Positions 10,995-23,851 of a stretch of DNA of 64,000 nucleotides are shown piece after piece. Position 1 is the first letter of the stretch, and each line of letters opens with the position of its first letter. The translations under genes and the position numbers were made by a program. The notes under the pieces are model-generated. The model made no database searches. It had not been told where the DNA came from and saw only the letters and a program-made list of their open reading frames with translations. Origin of the DNA: Vitis vinifera (taxonomy: Eukaryota; Streptophyta; Magnoliopsida; Vitales; Vitaceae); the NCBI RefSeq assembly GCF_030704535.1, contig NC_081817.1:3239001-3303000 (forward strand), in the 5' to 3' direction.

Positions 10995-13900
10995 AATAAA
11001 AGTTTAGTCCTCTAAACTTGACATACCTGAATCTTGAAAAAGATATGGATGTTTTTCTCTCATCTCCTCCTCTAACTCCCAAGTAGCTTCACGAACACTA
11101 TGGTTGCTCCATTGAACCTTTACCAATTTGACAACAGCATGTCGTAGTACTTTATCCATTACATCTACAATTTGAACGGACACTTCTTCATATGTCAAGT
11201 CCTCAGAAATTTGAATAGGCTTTAACTCCACAACATGAGAGGGGTCAAAAACATATTTCCTTAGAGTCGAAACATGAAACACATTATGAACCTTAGACAG
11301 GCTTGGGGACAAGTCTACCTTATATGCCAAAGTGCCTATTTTTTCTAATATTTCAAACGGACCCACAAAACGAGGACTAAGTTTTCCTTTTCTCCCAAAT
11401 CTCATCACAGACTTCATAGGTGAAACTTTAAAAAACACATGATCACCCACCTCAAACTCCAAATCTCGCCTATGATTATCAGCATAACTCTTATGTCTAC
11501 TTTGAGCTGCTTTTAATCTTTCTTTAATCAAAGCAACTTTTTCAACAGTAAACTACACAAGTTCAGGCCCCAAAAGTTTCCTTTCTCCAACATCATTCCA
11601 ACAAATAGGAGATCGACATTTCCTACCATACAATGCCTCAAAAGGTGTCATCCCAATGCTAGCTTGAAAACTATTGTTATAGGCAAACTCTACTAAAGGT
11701 AAATGATCATCCCAATTACCTTGCAGGTCCAAAATACAAGCTCTTAACAAGTCTTCCAAAACCTGAATTACCCTTTCTGATTGGCCATCAGTTTGAGGAT
11801 GGAAAGCAGTACTAAAACTCAACTTAGTGCCCAAAGCTTTTTGTAGACTATGCCAGAATCTAGAAGTGAAACGAGGATCTCTGTCAGACACTATAGAAAC
11901 TGGTACTCCATGCATTCTCACAATTTCCTTCACATAAAGAGAAGCTAAACGATCTAAAGAAAAGTTGACTTTCATAGGCAAAAAGTGAGCAGACTTTGTC
12001 AACCAATCAACAATCACCCAAATAGCATTATTACCCCTTAAGGTTCTTGGCAATCCTATCACAAAATCCATGGTAATATGCTCCCACTTCCACTCAGGAA
12101 TAGCAAGTGGCTGCAAAGACCCTGCTAATCGCTGATGTTCAGCCTTCACCTGTTGACACACTAAACACTGAGCCACAAATTGTGCAATATCTCGCTTCAT
12201 ACCTGACCACCAATAATTCTGTCTCAAATCTTTGTACATCTTTGTCCCTCCTGGGTGGATCGCAAGCCTAGAACAATGAGCTTCTTCCAAAAGCTCCCTC
12301 CTTAAGTCTCCATCATTTGGGACACAAAGTCTAGTCATAAACCTCAAAATCCCATCATCTGATAGAACAAAGTCAGGCTTACTGCCCTTTTTAACCTCTT
12401 CCATAAGTTGCACTAAATTCAAATCGTTCTTTTGTAGGGCCTTAATTCTCCCAACTAAGTCTGGTTGTACTATGAAGTTAGCCACAAGAGCTCCCGAGTC
12501 CAAAACTCTCATATGGACTTGTAAACTTCTCAAATCTTCCAATAATTGTCTCTGACAACCTTTAATAGCTGCTAAGGAACCAACAGATTTCCTATTCAAG
12601 GCGTCAGCCACAACATTCACCTTCCTTGAGTGATACTGAATAATGCAATCATAGTCTTTAAGTAGTTCAATCCACCTCCTCTGTCTCATGTTCAATTCCT
12701 TTTGGGAAAATAAATACTTCAAACTCTTATGATCTGTGAATATCTCACAAGTTTCACCAAAAAGAAAATGTCTCCAGATCTTAAGTGCAAAAACCATTGC
12801 AGCTAACTCCAAATCATGAGTAGGATAATTTCGTTCATAGGGCTTTAACTGTCTAGAAGCATAAGCTACAACTTTCCCATGTTGCATAAGAACACAACCC
12901 AAACCCTGATGAGAGGCATCACTATACACCACAAACCCTCTTGAGCCTGAAGGGATAGTCAAAATAGGAGCTGTCACTAATTTGTTCTTTAACTCTTGGA
13001 AACTACGTTCACAATCATTAGACTACTCAAACTTAACCCCTTTTTGAGTCAACCTGGTTAAAGGTAGGGCGATCTTAGAGAACCCCTCAATAAACTGCCT
13101 ATAATAACTAGCTAGTCCTAAGAAACTTCGAATCTCAGTCACAGTATTAGGTCTCCTCCAATTTGATATGGCATCTACCTTTCCAGGGTTAACAGAGATG
13201 CCATCCTTGGTTACCACACACCCAAGGAAAGAGACTTTATCTAACCAGAACTCACACTTCTTTAGTTTGGCATATAATTGCTTATCTCTGAGAGTTTGCA
13301 ATACAATACTCAAATGGCGCTCATGCTCCTCCCTACTATTTGAGTACACCAAAATATCATCTATAAAAACCACCACAAACTGATCTAAATAGGGCTTGAA
13401 TACCCTATTCATTAAGTCCATAAAAGCAGCAGGTGCATTAGTCAAACCAAAATGCATAACCAAAAACTCATAATGCTTGTATTTAGTTCGAAAAGCAATC
13501 TTGGGTACATCTTCACTTCTAACTCTTAACTGATGATAACTAGACTGAAGATCAATCTTAAAGAACACACATGCACCTTGAAGTTGATCAAATAAATCAT
13601 CAATCCGAGGAAGAGGATACTTGTTTCTCACCGTCACCTTATTCGACTCTCTATAATCAATGCAGAGTCTCATAGATCCATCTTTTTTCTTTACAAATAA
13701 AACAAGGGTTCCCCAAGGTGAAACACTACGCCTAATGAAGCCCTTATCTAACAACTCCTGAAGTTGAATCTTCAACTCCTTAAGCTCTAAAGGTGCCATC
13801 CTGTAAGGGGCCTTAGAGATAGAAGCTGTCCCTAGTGTCACATCAATGGTGAACTCCACCTCTCTCTCTAATGGCAAGCCAGGTAGATCCTCTGGAAAGA

Positions 13901-15655
13901 CATCAGGATAGTCTCTTACAATGGGTATGTCTTCCAACTTTAAATCATTTTCCTCATTCACAACATAAGCCAAAAAACCTTGACAACCTTTCTTGAGCAA
14001 AGAACTAGCTCGCAAGGCTGAGATCATACGCAATGGTTTGTCCACATGCTTCCCCTCAAAACTAAAATCAGGCTGACCAGGAATGCTAAACGTCACTCTT
14101 TTCCCAAAACAATCAACAAATGCATGGTATGAAGCTAACCAATCCATCCCCAAAATCACATCAAAATCTTGGAGGTCAAGAAGTACTAAGTCAACTGTCA
14201 TCTCTCTATACCCAATCATCACACAACAGTCTCTAAGTATTTTATTAACCACAACAAAATCTCCCAAAGGAGTAGCAACAAACAAATCAAAGTCCATGTT
14301 ATCAATTGACATACCCAACAAACTAGCAAAAGATGCGGAAACAAAAGAGTGCGTTGAACCAGGATCAATTAAGGCTCTAGCAAATAAGGTGTGGATTCGA
14401 ATAGTACCTGTCACTACATCAGAAGTAACCTGAGCATCTCCATGAGTCATAGCAAATACCCGCCCTTGAGCCCTGGGCTTCTGTCTATCCTCTTTATTCT
14501 CCTCATTAGGCTTCCCAAATACAAACTTCTTACTCTCTGGACAATCCCGAACCATATGTCCTTGCTTTCCACAACCAAAGCAAGCTCCTGTCTCTCTATA
14601 GCATGGCCTACCCCCATGCTTCTTGCCACAAGTAGGACAAATCCCATCTAAATTTTGTGCTGCTTTTCCTTTACTCTGATTTCTACTTGGAGCATACCTT
14701 TTCTGTGCTTGGTTACCATGAGCACCCTCATTCCTATTCATCTTCCTTTGTTGTTCCCTATACTAGTGAAACTCTTCATTATCTTTCTCTGCAATAAGGG
14801 CTCTATCTACCATCTCTGAATAAACACTAAGCTTCAGAATTGATATTTTATTCTTCAGATAAGGCTTCAATCCATCTTGAAACTTTACTGCTTTTTCCTC
14901 CTCTGTAGCAATCAACTGTGGGGCAAAACGTGATAGTTCGGTAAACTTAGCCTCATACTGGGCCACAGTCAAATTCCCCTATTCCAAACAGACAAACTCT
15001 CCCACCTTTTGTCACCGCACACTGTCAGGAAAGTACTTCTTATAAAAAGCCTCTCTAAACTGACTCCAAACAATAGGCCTTTGATCCTCCAAAAGCCTTT
15101 TAGTCATGCGCCACCAATGGTCTGCCTCTTTGTCTAACATAAATGCTGCATAAGAGGCTTTTTGTTCCTCAGAACAATCAATGACATCAAAGAATTTCTC
15201 TATTTTCATAATCCAAGCCTCTACCTCTATTGGATCTGAAGTACCAAAAAAGTAAGGAGGACCCAATTTCTTGAAGTCATCAAAAGAGCTACCTTTAGAA
15301 GATGAAGACTGTCCCTGAACATTAGTCCCAGCAGCTCGAGCTGGGCATTCAACTAAACCAGCTAGTGTCCCAAGATACCTATAGATCCCTTCTGTACTCA
15401 CGGGAGGCAAACCCTCAACTGGAGGTACATCATCATTAGCCTGACTGTTTTGTGAAGAAGCTGCTCTTCTTGGTGGCATGATGTCCTAAAATAATAAGGC
15501 ATAACTAAATTAGTCACTAAGGAACCAATTAGAAAATTTACAAATAAAGAAAGAATTGGAATTTATACTAAATGAAACTAAAACTTAAACGAATGCGTCA
15601 CTCATCTATCCCCAATCTAAACCAATTCAAGTTCCTATCAAGATCAAAACCTAGT

Positions 15656-15667
15656 GCTCTGATACCA
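15656..15667 (-). other. Primer-binding site, tRNA-iMet type
   Basis: On the minus strand TGGTATCAGAGC lies three bases inside the 5' LTR. This is the standard plant primer-binding site complementary to the 3' end of initiator methionine tRNA. Confidence 0.9.
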
Positions 15668-15670
15668 CTC

Positions 15671-18119
15671 TGTCACCCCCCAAGACCCACTCCAAGGGCG
15701 TGACGGTCATTTTACACCTCAAACCCGAATGCTTAAAGTATAATCTGACCTAAACAATCATATTGTAATTGGATGTAACCAATTACCAAATACCTGTTCA
15801 GAGTAGCGGAACAAAATTCTAAAATCTTCAAACATAACTTTAGAACTAAGCATCCATCAACCAAAAATCCATTATCCAAATAGATTGCAACTCAACAAAT
15901 CAAGTACTAACAAATTTTTATAATCTCCAAATCTCAACTTCAAACTATCATAAAAAAAATATTTAAATGCTCAATATCTAAATAGCTTCCAAAAACTAAA
16001 TAATCCAAATGAACATAAACTTATAAGCTAACAATGTTCAAAAATAACATCCTAAGAAAAATCCTAATGATGACCATTTCCCGACCTAGCCATCACTCCT
16101 CGCCCGAACTAAGGGTACTTGAAAAATTTTCAACAATTGGGAATGAGCTCACAGCCCAATAAGGAATATTAATGCAGTTTATGAATCAAATATTTTCATT
16201 TCAAATAGGAGATATCATTTTTTTTTTCATCAAATATCAAAGTTTCAAAAATACCAATATATTCAAAATTCAACCAACCATTTTCATATCAAATTCAAAC
16301 ACTTTCACATAAGATTCAATCAAATCCATTCAATTTTCATTACTCTGGTTATCAAATATCAAATGCCCAGTTAGGTGGGACTTTTCAAATGGGTGACTAA
16401 CCTCAAATTGTTCCTGGTGGACGGAACCAAATACTACTAGTACTAGTAACCTCTAACCAAACCCCTAGAGGCTAGAGTCCAAATCAATTACATTCCCACC
16501 ATGAAATGTAAAGGTCAACTATTATATCCTGTTGACAGGGTCGAATAGTCAACTATTATATCCCGTTGATAAGGGCCAAATAAACCAGAGTGATGTTTTT
16601 GTTCAAGTATTCAAATTTACACAACATAATATCTCCATATTTTGTGTCATAAATAAAACAAAATATTCCAACATAATATTTAGTGCAAAACAATTTGATC
16701 CATGCATGGTAACAAAATATCATTTTCTTTTCCACAATTCAAAATAACATATAAAATAATTTAAATTTTATAAATATTGCATTAACTTCCCTTACCTCAA
16801 AATATGCAAAGACCTTGAAGGAAAAATAACCCTGAAAAGTCTACTCCTCACCTAACACAATAAAAATACAACTATTACTATTTACCTCAAAATATAAATA
16901 TGATAATCCTAAAATTTCTAAGTGTTAATATTAATATTTTTTATTAACAAAGTAATAATTTAATTACTCTATTCCTTATTTAATTATAATTTTTTTTTTC
17001 TAATTTAAGTCAAAGAACACCTCATAACTTAACTATTTACTATTTATTTTACTAATTAAATTTTATTCTATTTATTAGCTTAATTTTACCAACTAATCTT
17101 GTACTTCACTTTATTTACATAAACCTGTATATATAAATATTATTATTATTGCACTTCCTAATTATCTGATTTGCTACCTCATTTCTTAATAATAAAAAAA
17201 ATCTGGTTTATTATTACTTAACAATTACTAGCAAGAACCTGTATCTCATCAAAAGTTCCAACACCTAGTTCCATATTATACTAGTCTTCATACTCAGCAT
17301 TACTATCCATTCCTAACACCTGTACCTCATTTTTTTTTTTTTTCTTTTCTACCCATTACTACTTTATTAATATAATATACATATGAAAAACATTCTTTTT
17401 ACACTCTCTACCACTCCGGCACATGAGAATTTATTTTTTTATTAGTAAAATATTATTTTCTCACTCTCTCATTCCCACTGCACACGACATAACCAACAAG
17501 TCTTTTTTTTATTTTTTTATTTTATTTTTTATTATTCTCTAACTATCACCTGCCGCCACAACACGCCCAGAAATTTCCTTCATTTTTTTTTTTACTTAGA
17601 TTTATTCTTCTAAATTTCAAAGTATCTCAATTTCCAACAATAAACTGTCCCATGTTCATAATTTAATTTATTTTTTTTTCTAAACATTTAGGAAATTCCT
17701 AAGTTCTAAAATTTCCAATTTTTTTTTTTTTTTACCAATGAAATAATTTATGTTCATGAATTTTCAATGTTTTGATTTAAAAACTAAATAGACAAACCCT
17801 AATCTAGATTTGATTTTTTTTTTTTTTTCAAAAACATCTAATGATTTCAAACTAATTCGTTAATCTAAACTAATGATCCAAAAGTTAAAAACTTACCTGA
17901 AAAAAAAAGTCTGATATTTCAATCCCTAAAGTCCAAAATCTCCAGCCCTCCGTTCTCTGTGAAAAATAATTTTTTTTTTTTTATTCAGAGAACAAAAGAA
18001 AGTCACTATTTATACTTAAGGCTTTTTAAAACACGAAAAGACCTATTTACCCTCATTAATTAATTAATTAATTAACCTAGTTTTACTAATTTACCCTAAA
18101 AAACAGCTGGGGTGTTACA
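15671..18119 (-). repeat. 5' LTR of the Gypsy element
   Basis: 2449 bases. It differs from the 3' LTR by scattered substitutions and small length changes in T runs. On the + strand it starts TGTCACCCCC and ends GGGGTGTTACA, then the ACCAT target duplication follows. Confidence 0.95.
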
Positions 18120-19791
18120 ACCATCATATTGCCACCCTGCCCTCTTCTTTCAGTTCTTCAAGTAGCGCCAATATGGTTCCTAATATATTCAATGACAGTG
18201 AGTCTGTTTTGCAGTTCAGGAGGGGGTTTGAGGAAGCTAGTAAATTCCTCCCAAATGGTAATGGTTTGTTGCTTGATTTGGCAAACCACCATACTGGGCT
18301 GTTATCTCCTGAGGTGAAAGGAAGGCCCTAATAATGTGGTAGATAAGGTGGAGAAGAAGCATGCAGATGAGTATTTTAGAGATGGGTGGAGGGGAAAGAA
18401 GAATTCTCATCCAGGGGATTTGGAGCCAGAAGAAGAGAGGAGTAACAAGAAGGCTGCTGTTTGTAATGAAATGAGTCAAATGACAGTGACATCAGAAATG
18501 TTTGATCAAGTGTTGCTAAGTGATGCAGGGAAACGTGAAGCTGCTCAACGTGAATCCTGGCAAAATGAAACAAGCATGACTCTGCAGCGGGATGGTCAAT
18601 CAAAAGGATCTGGAAAGTCCCATGGTAGGAAAAAGGGTGGGAAAATGAAATTGGTGGATCTGAGAAGTCTATTGACTCTTTGTGCACAAGCAGTTGCAGC
18701 TGCTGATCGGATGAGCGCAAATAGGCAACTGAAGCAGATCAGACAGCATGCTTCTCCTATGGGTGATGGAATGCAGAGACTGGCTCACAATTTTGCCAAA
18801 GCCCTTGAGGCCCACTTGGCTGGCCCGGGATCCCAGATGTACAAAGCTATAAGTACCAAGCCCTCAGCTGCCAATTTCTTGAAACTACACCACCTGCTTT
18901 TTGCAGTTAGCCCCTTTATGAAGGTCATTAATTTCTTCTCAAACAAGACAATTGCAAAAGCAGCTGAGAAATCAGGGAAGCTCCATGTTATCGACTTTGG
19001 TATTCTCTATGGTTTTGCATGGCCTTCACTCATACAACCTCTCTCATCTAGACCTGGTGGACCTCCCAAGATTCGAATTACTGGGATTGATCTTCCACAG
19101 CCTGATTTCCAGCCTGCAGAAAGACTTGAAGAGACAGGGCGTCTGTGAGCAAATTATGCCAACAGCTTCAATGTTCCATTTGAGTTCAACGCCCTAGCAC
19201 AAAAGTTCAAAACGGTTCAAATTGAGGATCTCAAGCTAGACAATGACGAGGTTCTTGCGGTGAGATCCCGGCATGGATTTAGAAACCTACCTGATGAAAC
19301 CGTGGTGCGGAGAGTCCAAGAGATAGTGTTCTGACCCTGATCAGGAAATGGAAGCCAAACATTTTTATACATGCCATTGTGAATGCGGCCTGCGATTCCC
19401 CCTTCTTTATGACACGATTCCGAAAGGCTCTCTTCCACTATTCTGCTTTGTTCGATATGCTTGAGGAGAATGTGCCCCGCAACATTTTGGAGGGGATGCT
19501 GCTGGAGAGAAAAGTGTATGGCCAAGAGATAATGAACATCATTGCATGTGAGGGTTTGGTTTAGAGAGGATTGAGAGGCCAGAGACATACAAGCAGTGGC
19601 AGGTTCGTAATGAGAGGGCTGGGTTCAGGCAGCTCCCTTTGGACCAGGAGCATGTTAAGGTAGCAGAGGAGAGGGTGAAATCATGCTACCACAAGGATTT
19701 TATGATCGATGATGAAGATGGTCAGTGGTTGCGACAAGGGAGGAAGGGACGTGTTACTTATGCCATGTCTTCTTGGAAGCCAGCTTATTAA
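18120..19791 (+). pseudogene. GRAS copy 3, main body, inactivated
   Basis: The GRAS gene resumes right after the retroelement with a stretch matching residues 180 onward of copy 4, and runs to the SAW motif and a normal TAA at 19789-19791. It is a host pseudogene. By comparison with copy 4 it has a one-base insertion near 18317 (AAAGG for AAGG), a TTA-to-TGA stop at 19146-19148, a one-base deletion near 19306 and a five-base net insertion near 19558. Between these, long blocks remain readable: the basic stretch, LLTLCAQAV, LHVIDFGILYGFAWP and MNAACDSPFFMTRFRKALFHYSA. It belongs to the lineage of copies 4 and 5. With its start also missing on the other side of the element, it cannot make a GRAS protein. 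Confidence 0.93.
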
Positions 19792-21220
19792 ATACACATT
19801 CATTTCTACTTATGAATGGTTAAGGTCATTGGATTCACCTTGTAGAGTGACAGCCTTTTGTTGTATATGAATTTGCTTGGGATCTTTGATATCTTAAGCT
19901 ATGGTACCAACTTCCCTCTCATTAAAGTTAGCACAAGTCTGTATTTCACAAACTCTTAACCCTCTTGTTTCTTGTAAATTCATACATCAAATTGATTTTG
20001 ATAAGCATTGAAGAAGTTTCTTCCTATCATCTATAAACTTTGAATTGTTGGGTAAGTTAACTAAAGACTTGTAGAAATTTTGCTTCGTTTTCCTCCCACT
20101 TGAGCACTAACTTGATCATCAGAGGGGATCTCCAAGGGCTCCTAAGATATTCCTGGAATTGCAGGTCACCCTCGATAAGGAGGTGAAGAAGCACATGCTC
20201 GGTCTCAGTGGTTCTCATCGTGTTTGGGCAAATAGATCTATGTTCGAAGCTTTCAAATAGAAGACTTGATCCTACAAAGAGTTGATGAAAACACTCAAGA
20301 AGCCCAGATCATAGTTAAGTTATTGTTAAAAGCTTAATGCCCAAGGCTCCTAGACAACCCTTACGTCAAGAAAGAATAAGAAACTCCTCGGCAAACTTAA
20401 TGCCTAAGGCCCGTAGACGGCCCATACATCGGACAAGAGTCTAAGAAACTCCTTAACAAGATTAAAGCCCTAGGCCCTTAGACGACCCATATGTTAAGGA
20501 AAAGTTTAAAAGACTCCTTGGCCTGCCAAGCTCCAAAAGGACTCAGTGCAAATCGTAAGGCTATAGTCCAACTAGATAGGTTCGCTTAACAAATTAATGA
20601 AGAGACATTCATCCTTGGGCGGAGCTTAGCCCCCTGTAAGAAGAGAACAGACACAAAACCACGTGAAGTTCACCAGCCCCTGACCCCTGTCTTTGTTTTC
20701 ATTATATATAATATGATCAGTATCATTTTGGAATATAATAGGCTGGCGGACGAGATATGGCAAACATAGTAGTTTGACCAATATAACATTTATTTGCTTT
20801 CTTGACGTTGCATAAAAACCTAATCACACCTTGTTTTTTGTCCAAGAAAATTGCTGTCCAACTAAGCTGCCCAAATTATCATTATTTTAGTACATATAAA
20901 CGACAATTGTCGAAAATTAACTTGTCGGGATGATATTTTTTATGTTATAGTACTAATGGTAGGATATATGACCCGCCTTTGGTCATAACCTATTTCGTTC
21001 TCTTCTATGATTTTCAACATCCAAGAAGGCAATCAACCAGGTTATCGTCCAAAGTTGTACTGTAAAGAATATAGAACTTACACACAGGGGTTTCAACTTT
21101 CAAATCAAATAGGCAGGTTTAAATGGGTAATTCTGAATCAGCTCAAACAGGCTATCAACCACTAATGAGCTTAAAGGCCTTTAAACTTTTGAATGAAGAA
21201 TTTAGAGAAACATATGCATA
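19792..21220. other. Intergenic DNA between GRAS copies 3 and 4
   Basis: No gene is seen. It contains degenerate tandem repeats at 20331-20525 and a segment at about 20965-21130 that is duplicated upstream of copy 5 (about 24955-25270). The leader of copy 4 begins somewhere near 21220. Confidence 0.5.
20331..20525. repeat. Three degenerate tandem units of about 64 bases
   Basis: Each unit reads roughly CTTAATGCC-TAAGGC-CCTAGACGACCC-ATAC-...-AAACTCCTTGGC. Copies begin near 20331, 20394 and 20459. The units are divergent, so the array is old. It may be a fragment of a larger transposon; I cannot name it. Confidence 0.65.
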
Positions 21221-21339
21221 ATTATTCCTTGAACCCTTCTTCTGTAATATTAAAACAACGCTATCTAGAGGCCTGGAAAGAGAGGCAGCACCATCTCACA
21301 CCAACTGTATCTCTCAGTCCTCTGGCTCTGGGGTTTCAG

Positions 21340-21641
21340 GTATACCATTTGCATTCTCAGCTTCCTCACTACCCAAATCTTTATATTTAAATTGACTGCT
21401 TCTGAATGAGAAAGTCTTTTTATGCCTACTTGAATTGAACGCTTTTTTCTGTTCAATTCCTACCGCCCATCATATGAACGGACCTATATTATTTTCCTTG
21501 CTTGAAAATATCAGTTCTGTTGTGCTTCTGGGGTTAATTTCTTCTTGTTTTCAAGGGACTCTAGTTTGTTTGGTAAAAAGCTCTGAGGTGTATGCTTGAG
21601 AGAGAATCAGTAATTGAAATTCTGCACTTTTTGAGTTTCAG
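21340..21641 (+). other. 5' UTR intron of GRAS copy 4
   Basis: Donor GGGGTTTCAG|GTATAC and acceptor GAGTTTCAG|GGTGTTACTG. Both contexts match copy 5 almost exactly. Confidence 0.75.
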
Positions 21642-21672
21642 GGTGTTACTGTTGTGGCTGCTTGGAAAATAG

Positions 21673-23851
21673 ATGATCATGGATCGATCCTCGAGTGGAT
21701 TGTACGGGTCAATGGATAGAACTGGATTCAATGAAGACTCTGTTTCGGTTTTACCGTGTCAGGATCTTACTAATGGGGGAGACAAATTGCAGGAACCAAT
21801 TTTAGATCAAAATGATATAGATATTCTACCAATTTCTCCCCACTCAAGTTGTAATAATTTAGCCTCCTGGCCGGATGTAGAGAAAGATCCTCACGAGGAC
21901 TGTGATTTTGGTGATGCAGCTCTCAAGTACGTAAGCCAGATGCTTATGGAGGAAGACGTAGAAGAGAGGAATTGCATGTTTCAAGAGTCTTTGGCGCTTG
22001 AAGCCACTGAGAAATTGTTTTATGACATTATTAGGGAGAAGTATCTTCCTCCAGATGATCACCAGACAGCCCCTTTCATTGAGGAAAATTCTGGCAATTC
22101 AGATCAAAATGGTAGTATAGATTTCAGTACTTATAGTAGAAATGCTACTAGTGATGGTAACTGCGTGGAACTGGGGAGGAATTTTGATGTTGGAGAGTAT
22201 AAATCCCCTCATGTTGCCCCCCAGCCCACTTGTCAGTCTTCTTTCAGTTCTTCAAGCAGTGCCAAAAGGGTTCCTAATATATTTAATGACAGTGAGTCTG
22301 TTTTGCAGTTCAGGAGGGGGTTTGAGGAAGTTCCTCCCAGATGGTAATGGCTTGTTGCTTGATTTGGCAAACCACCATACAGAGCTGGAGCTGAAGGAAG
22401 GCCCTAATAATGTGGTAGATAAGGTGAAGAAGAAGCATGCAGATGAGTATTTTAGAGACGGGTGGAGGGGAAAGAAGAAGTCTCATCCATGGGATTTGGA
22501 ATCCAAAGAAGAGAGGAGTAGCAAGCAAGCTGCTTTTTATAATGGAATTACTGTGACATCAGAGATGTTTGATCGGGTGTTGCTATGTGGTCCAGAGGAA
22601 GATGAAGATGCTCTACGTGAAACCTGGCAAAATGAAACAACCAAGACTCTGCAGCAGGATGGTCAATCAAAAGGATCTGGAAAGTCCCATGGTAGGACGA
22701 AGGGCGGAAAAAAGGATTTGGTGGACTTCAGAAGTCTATTGACTCTTTGTGCACAAGCAGTTGCAGCTGACGATCGGACGAGCGCAAATAAGCAACTGAG
22801 GCAGATCAGACAGCATGCTTCTTCAATGGGTGACGGGATGCAGAGACTGGCTCACTATTTTGCCAACTCCCTTGAGGCACGCTTGTCTGGTTCCGGGGCC
22901 CAGATGTACAAAGCCATAACTACCAAACCATCAGCTGCCAATGTCTTGAAAATTTACCACCTACTTATTGTGGTGAGCCCCTTTGTGAAGGTCACTAATT
23001 TCTTCTCAAATAAGTCAATTGCAGAAGTAGCTGAGAAATCAGAGAGGCTCCATGTTATCGATTTTGGCATTCTCTATGGTTTCTCATGGCCTTCACTCAT
23101 ACAACGTCTCTCATCTAGACCAGGTGGGCCTCCCAAGCTTCGAATTACTGGGATTGATCTTCCAGAACCCGGTTTCCGACCTGCAGAAAGGCTTGAAGAG
23201 ACAGGGCGTCGGTTAGCAGATTATGCCAAGTGTTTCAATGTTCCTTTTGAGTTCAACGCCCTAGCACAAAAGTTCGAAACGGTTCAAATTGAGGATCTCA
23301 AGCTAGACAATGACGAGGTTCTTGCGGTGAGATCCCGGTATAGATTTGGAAACCTCCCTGATGAAACCGTGGTAGCAGAGAGTCCAAGAGATAGTGTTCT
23401 GACCCTGATCAGGAAAATGAACCCAGATATTTTTATACTTGCCATTGTGAATGCGGCCTGTGATACCCCCTTCTTTATGACTCGATTCCGAGAGGCTCTT
23501 TTCCACTATTCTGCGTTGTTCGATATGCTTGAGGAGAATGTGCCCCACAACATTTTGGAGAGAATGCTGTTGGAGAGAGAAGTGTATGGTCAAGAGATAA
23601 TGAACATCATTGCATGTGAGGGCTTAGAGAGGATTGAGAGGCCAGAGACATACAAGCAGTGGCAGGTTCGTAATGAGAGGATTGGGTTTAGGCAGCTCCC
23701 TTTGGACCGGGAGGTTGTTGAGGAGGCAAAGGAGTGGGTGAAATCATGCCTCCACAAGGATTTTATTATCGATGAAGATGGGCAATGGCTGAGGCTAGGG
23801 TGGAAGGGACGCATTACTCATGCCATGTCTTCTTGGAAGCCTGCTTGTTAA
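21673..23851 (+). pseudogene. GRAS LISCL copy 4, frameshifted in the N-terminal region, GRAS domain open
   Basis: The natural start at 21673 (ATG-ATC-ATG-GAT) opens a frame that reads the usual acidic N-terminal region for about 218 residues and then stops at 22347. Against copies 3 and 5 the cause is an 8-bp deletion near 22329 (the codons for Ala-Ser-Lys in the EEASKFLP block). From there the normal protein continues in the next frame to 23851 with no further damage: LLTLCAQAV, LHVIDFGILYGFSWP, NAACDTPFF, YGQEIMN and a SAW motif ending MSSWKPAC. The open frame containing the GRAS domain extends back to an ATG at 22142, but its first 60 or so residues are not family-like. It may be a young pseudogene, a gene starting at an internal Met, or an assembly error. 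The undamaged GRAS half argues the break is recent. Confidence 0.85.

Larger units (their letters stand above)
8538..18119 (-). mobile_element. Ty3/Gypsy LTR retrotransposon, chromovirus, probably Tekay/Del lineage
   Basis: A 9.58-kb fossil element on the minus strand. LTRs lie at 15671-18119 (5') and 8538-10981 (3'). Their ends are TGTAACACCCC...TGACA with TG/CA termini, and ACCAT flanks both sides (8533-8537 and 18120-18124). The primer-binding site fits tRNA-iMet. In transcription order the parts are gag (about 14760-15479), a CCHC zinc knuckle (14538-14582), protease with DPGS-type active site (near 14360), reverse transcriptase with FIDD (near 13350), RNase H (about 12600-12970), integrase (about 11600-12330) and a C-terminal chromodomain (about 11010-11200). 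The order PR-RT-RH-INT marks Gypsy and the chromodomain marks a chromovirus. The layout is complete but the coding region is broken in roughly four places. The LTRs differ by only a few percent, so the insertion looks fairly recent, perhaps within the last few million years. Confidence 0.95.

Noticed and set aside
14083-14651. Open frames on the + strand inside the Gypsy element
   Set aside because: They are the reverse of the pol region and resemble nothing.
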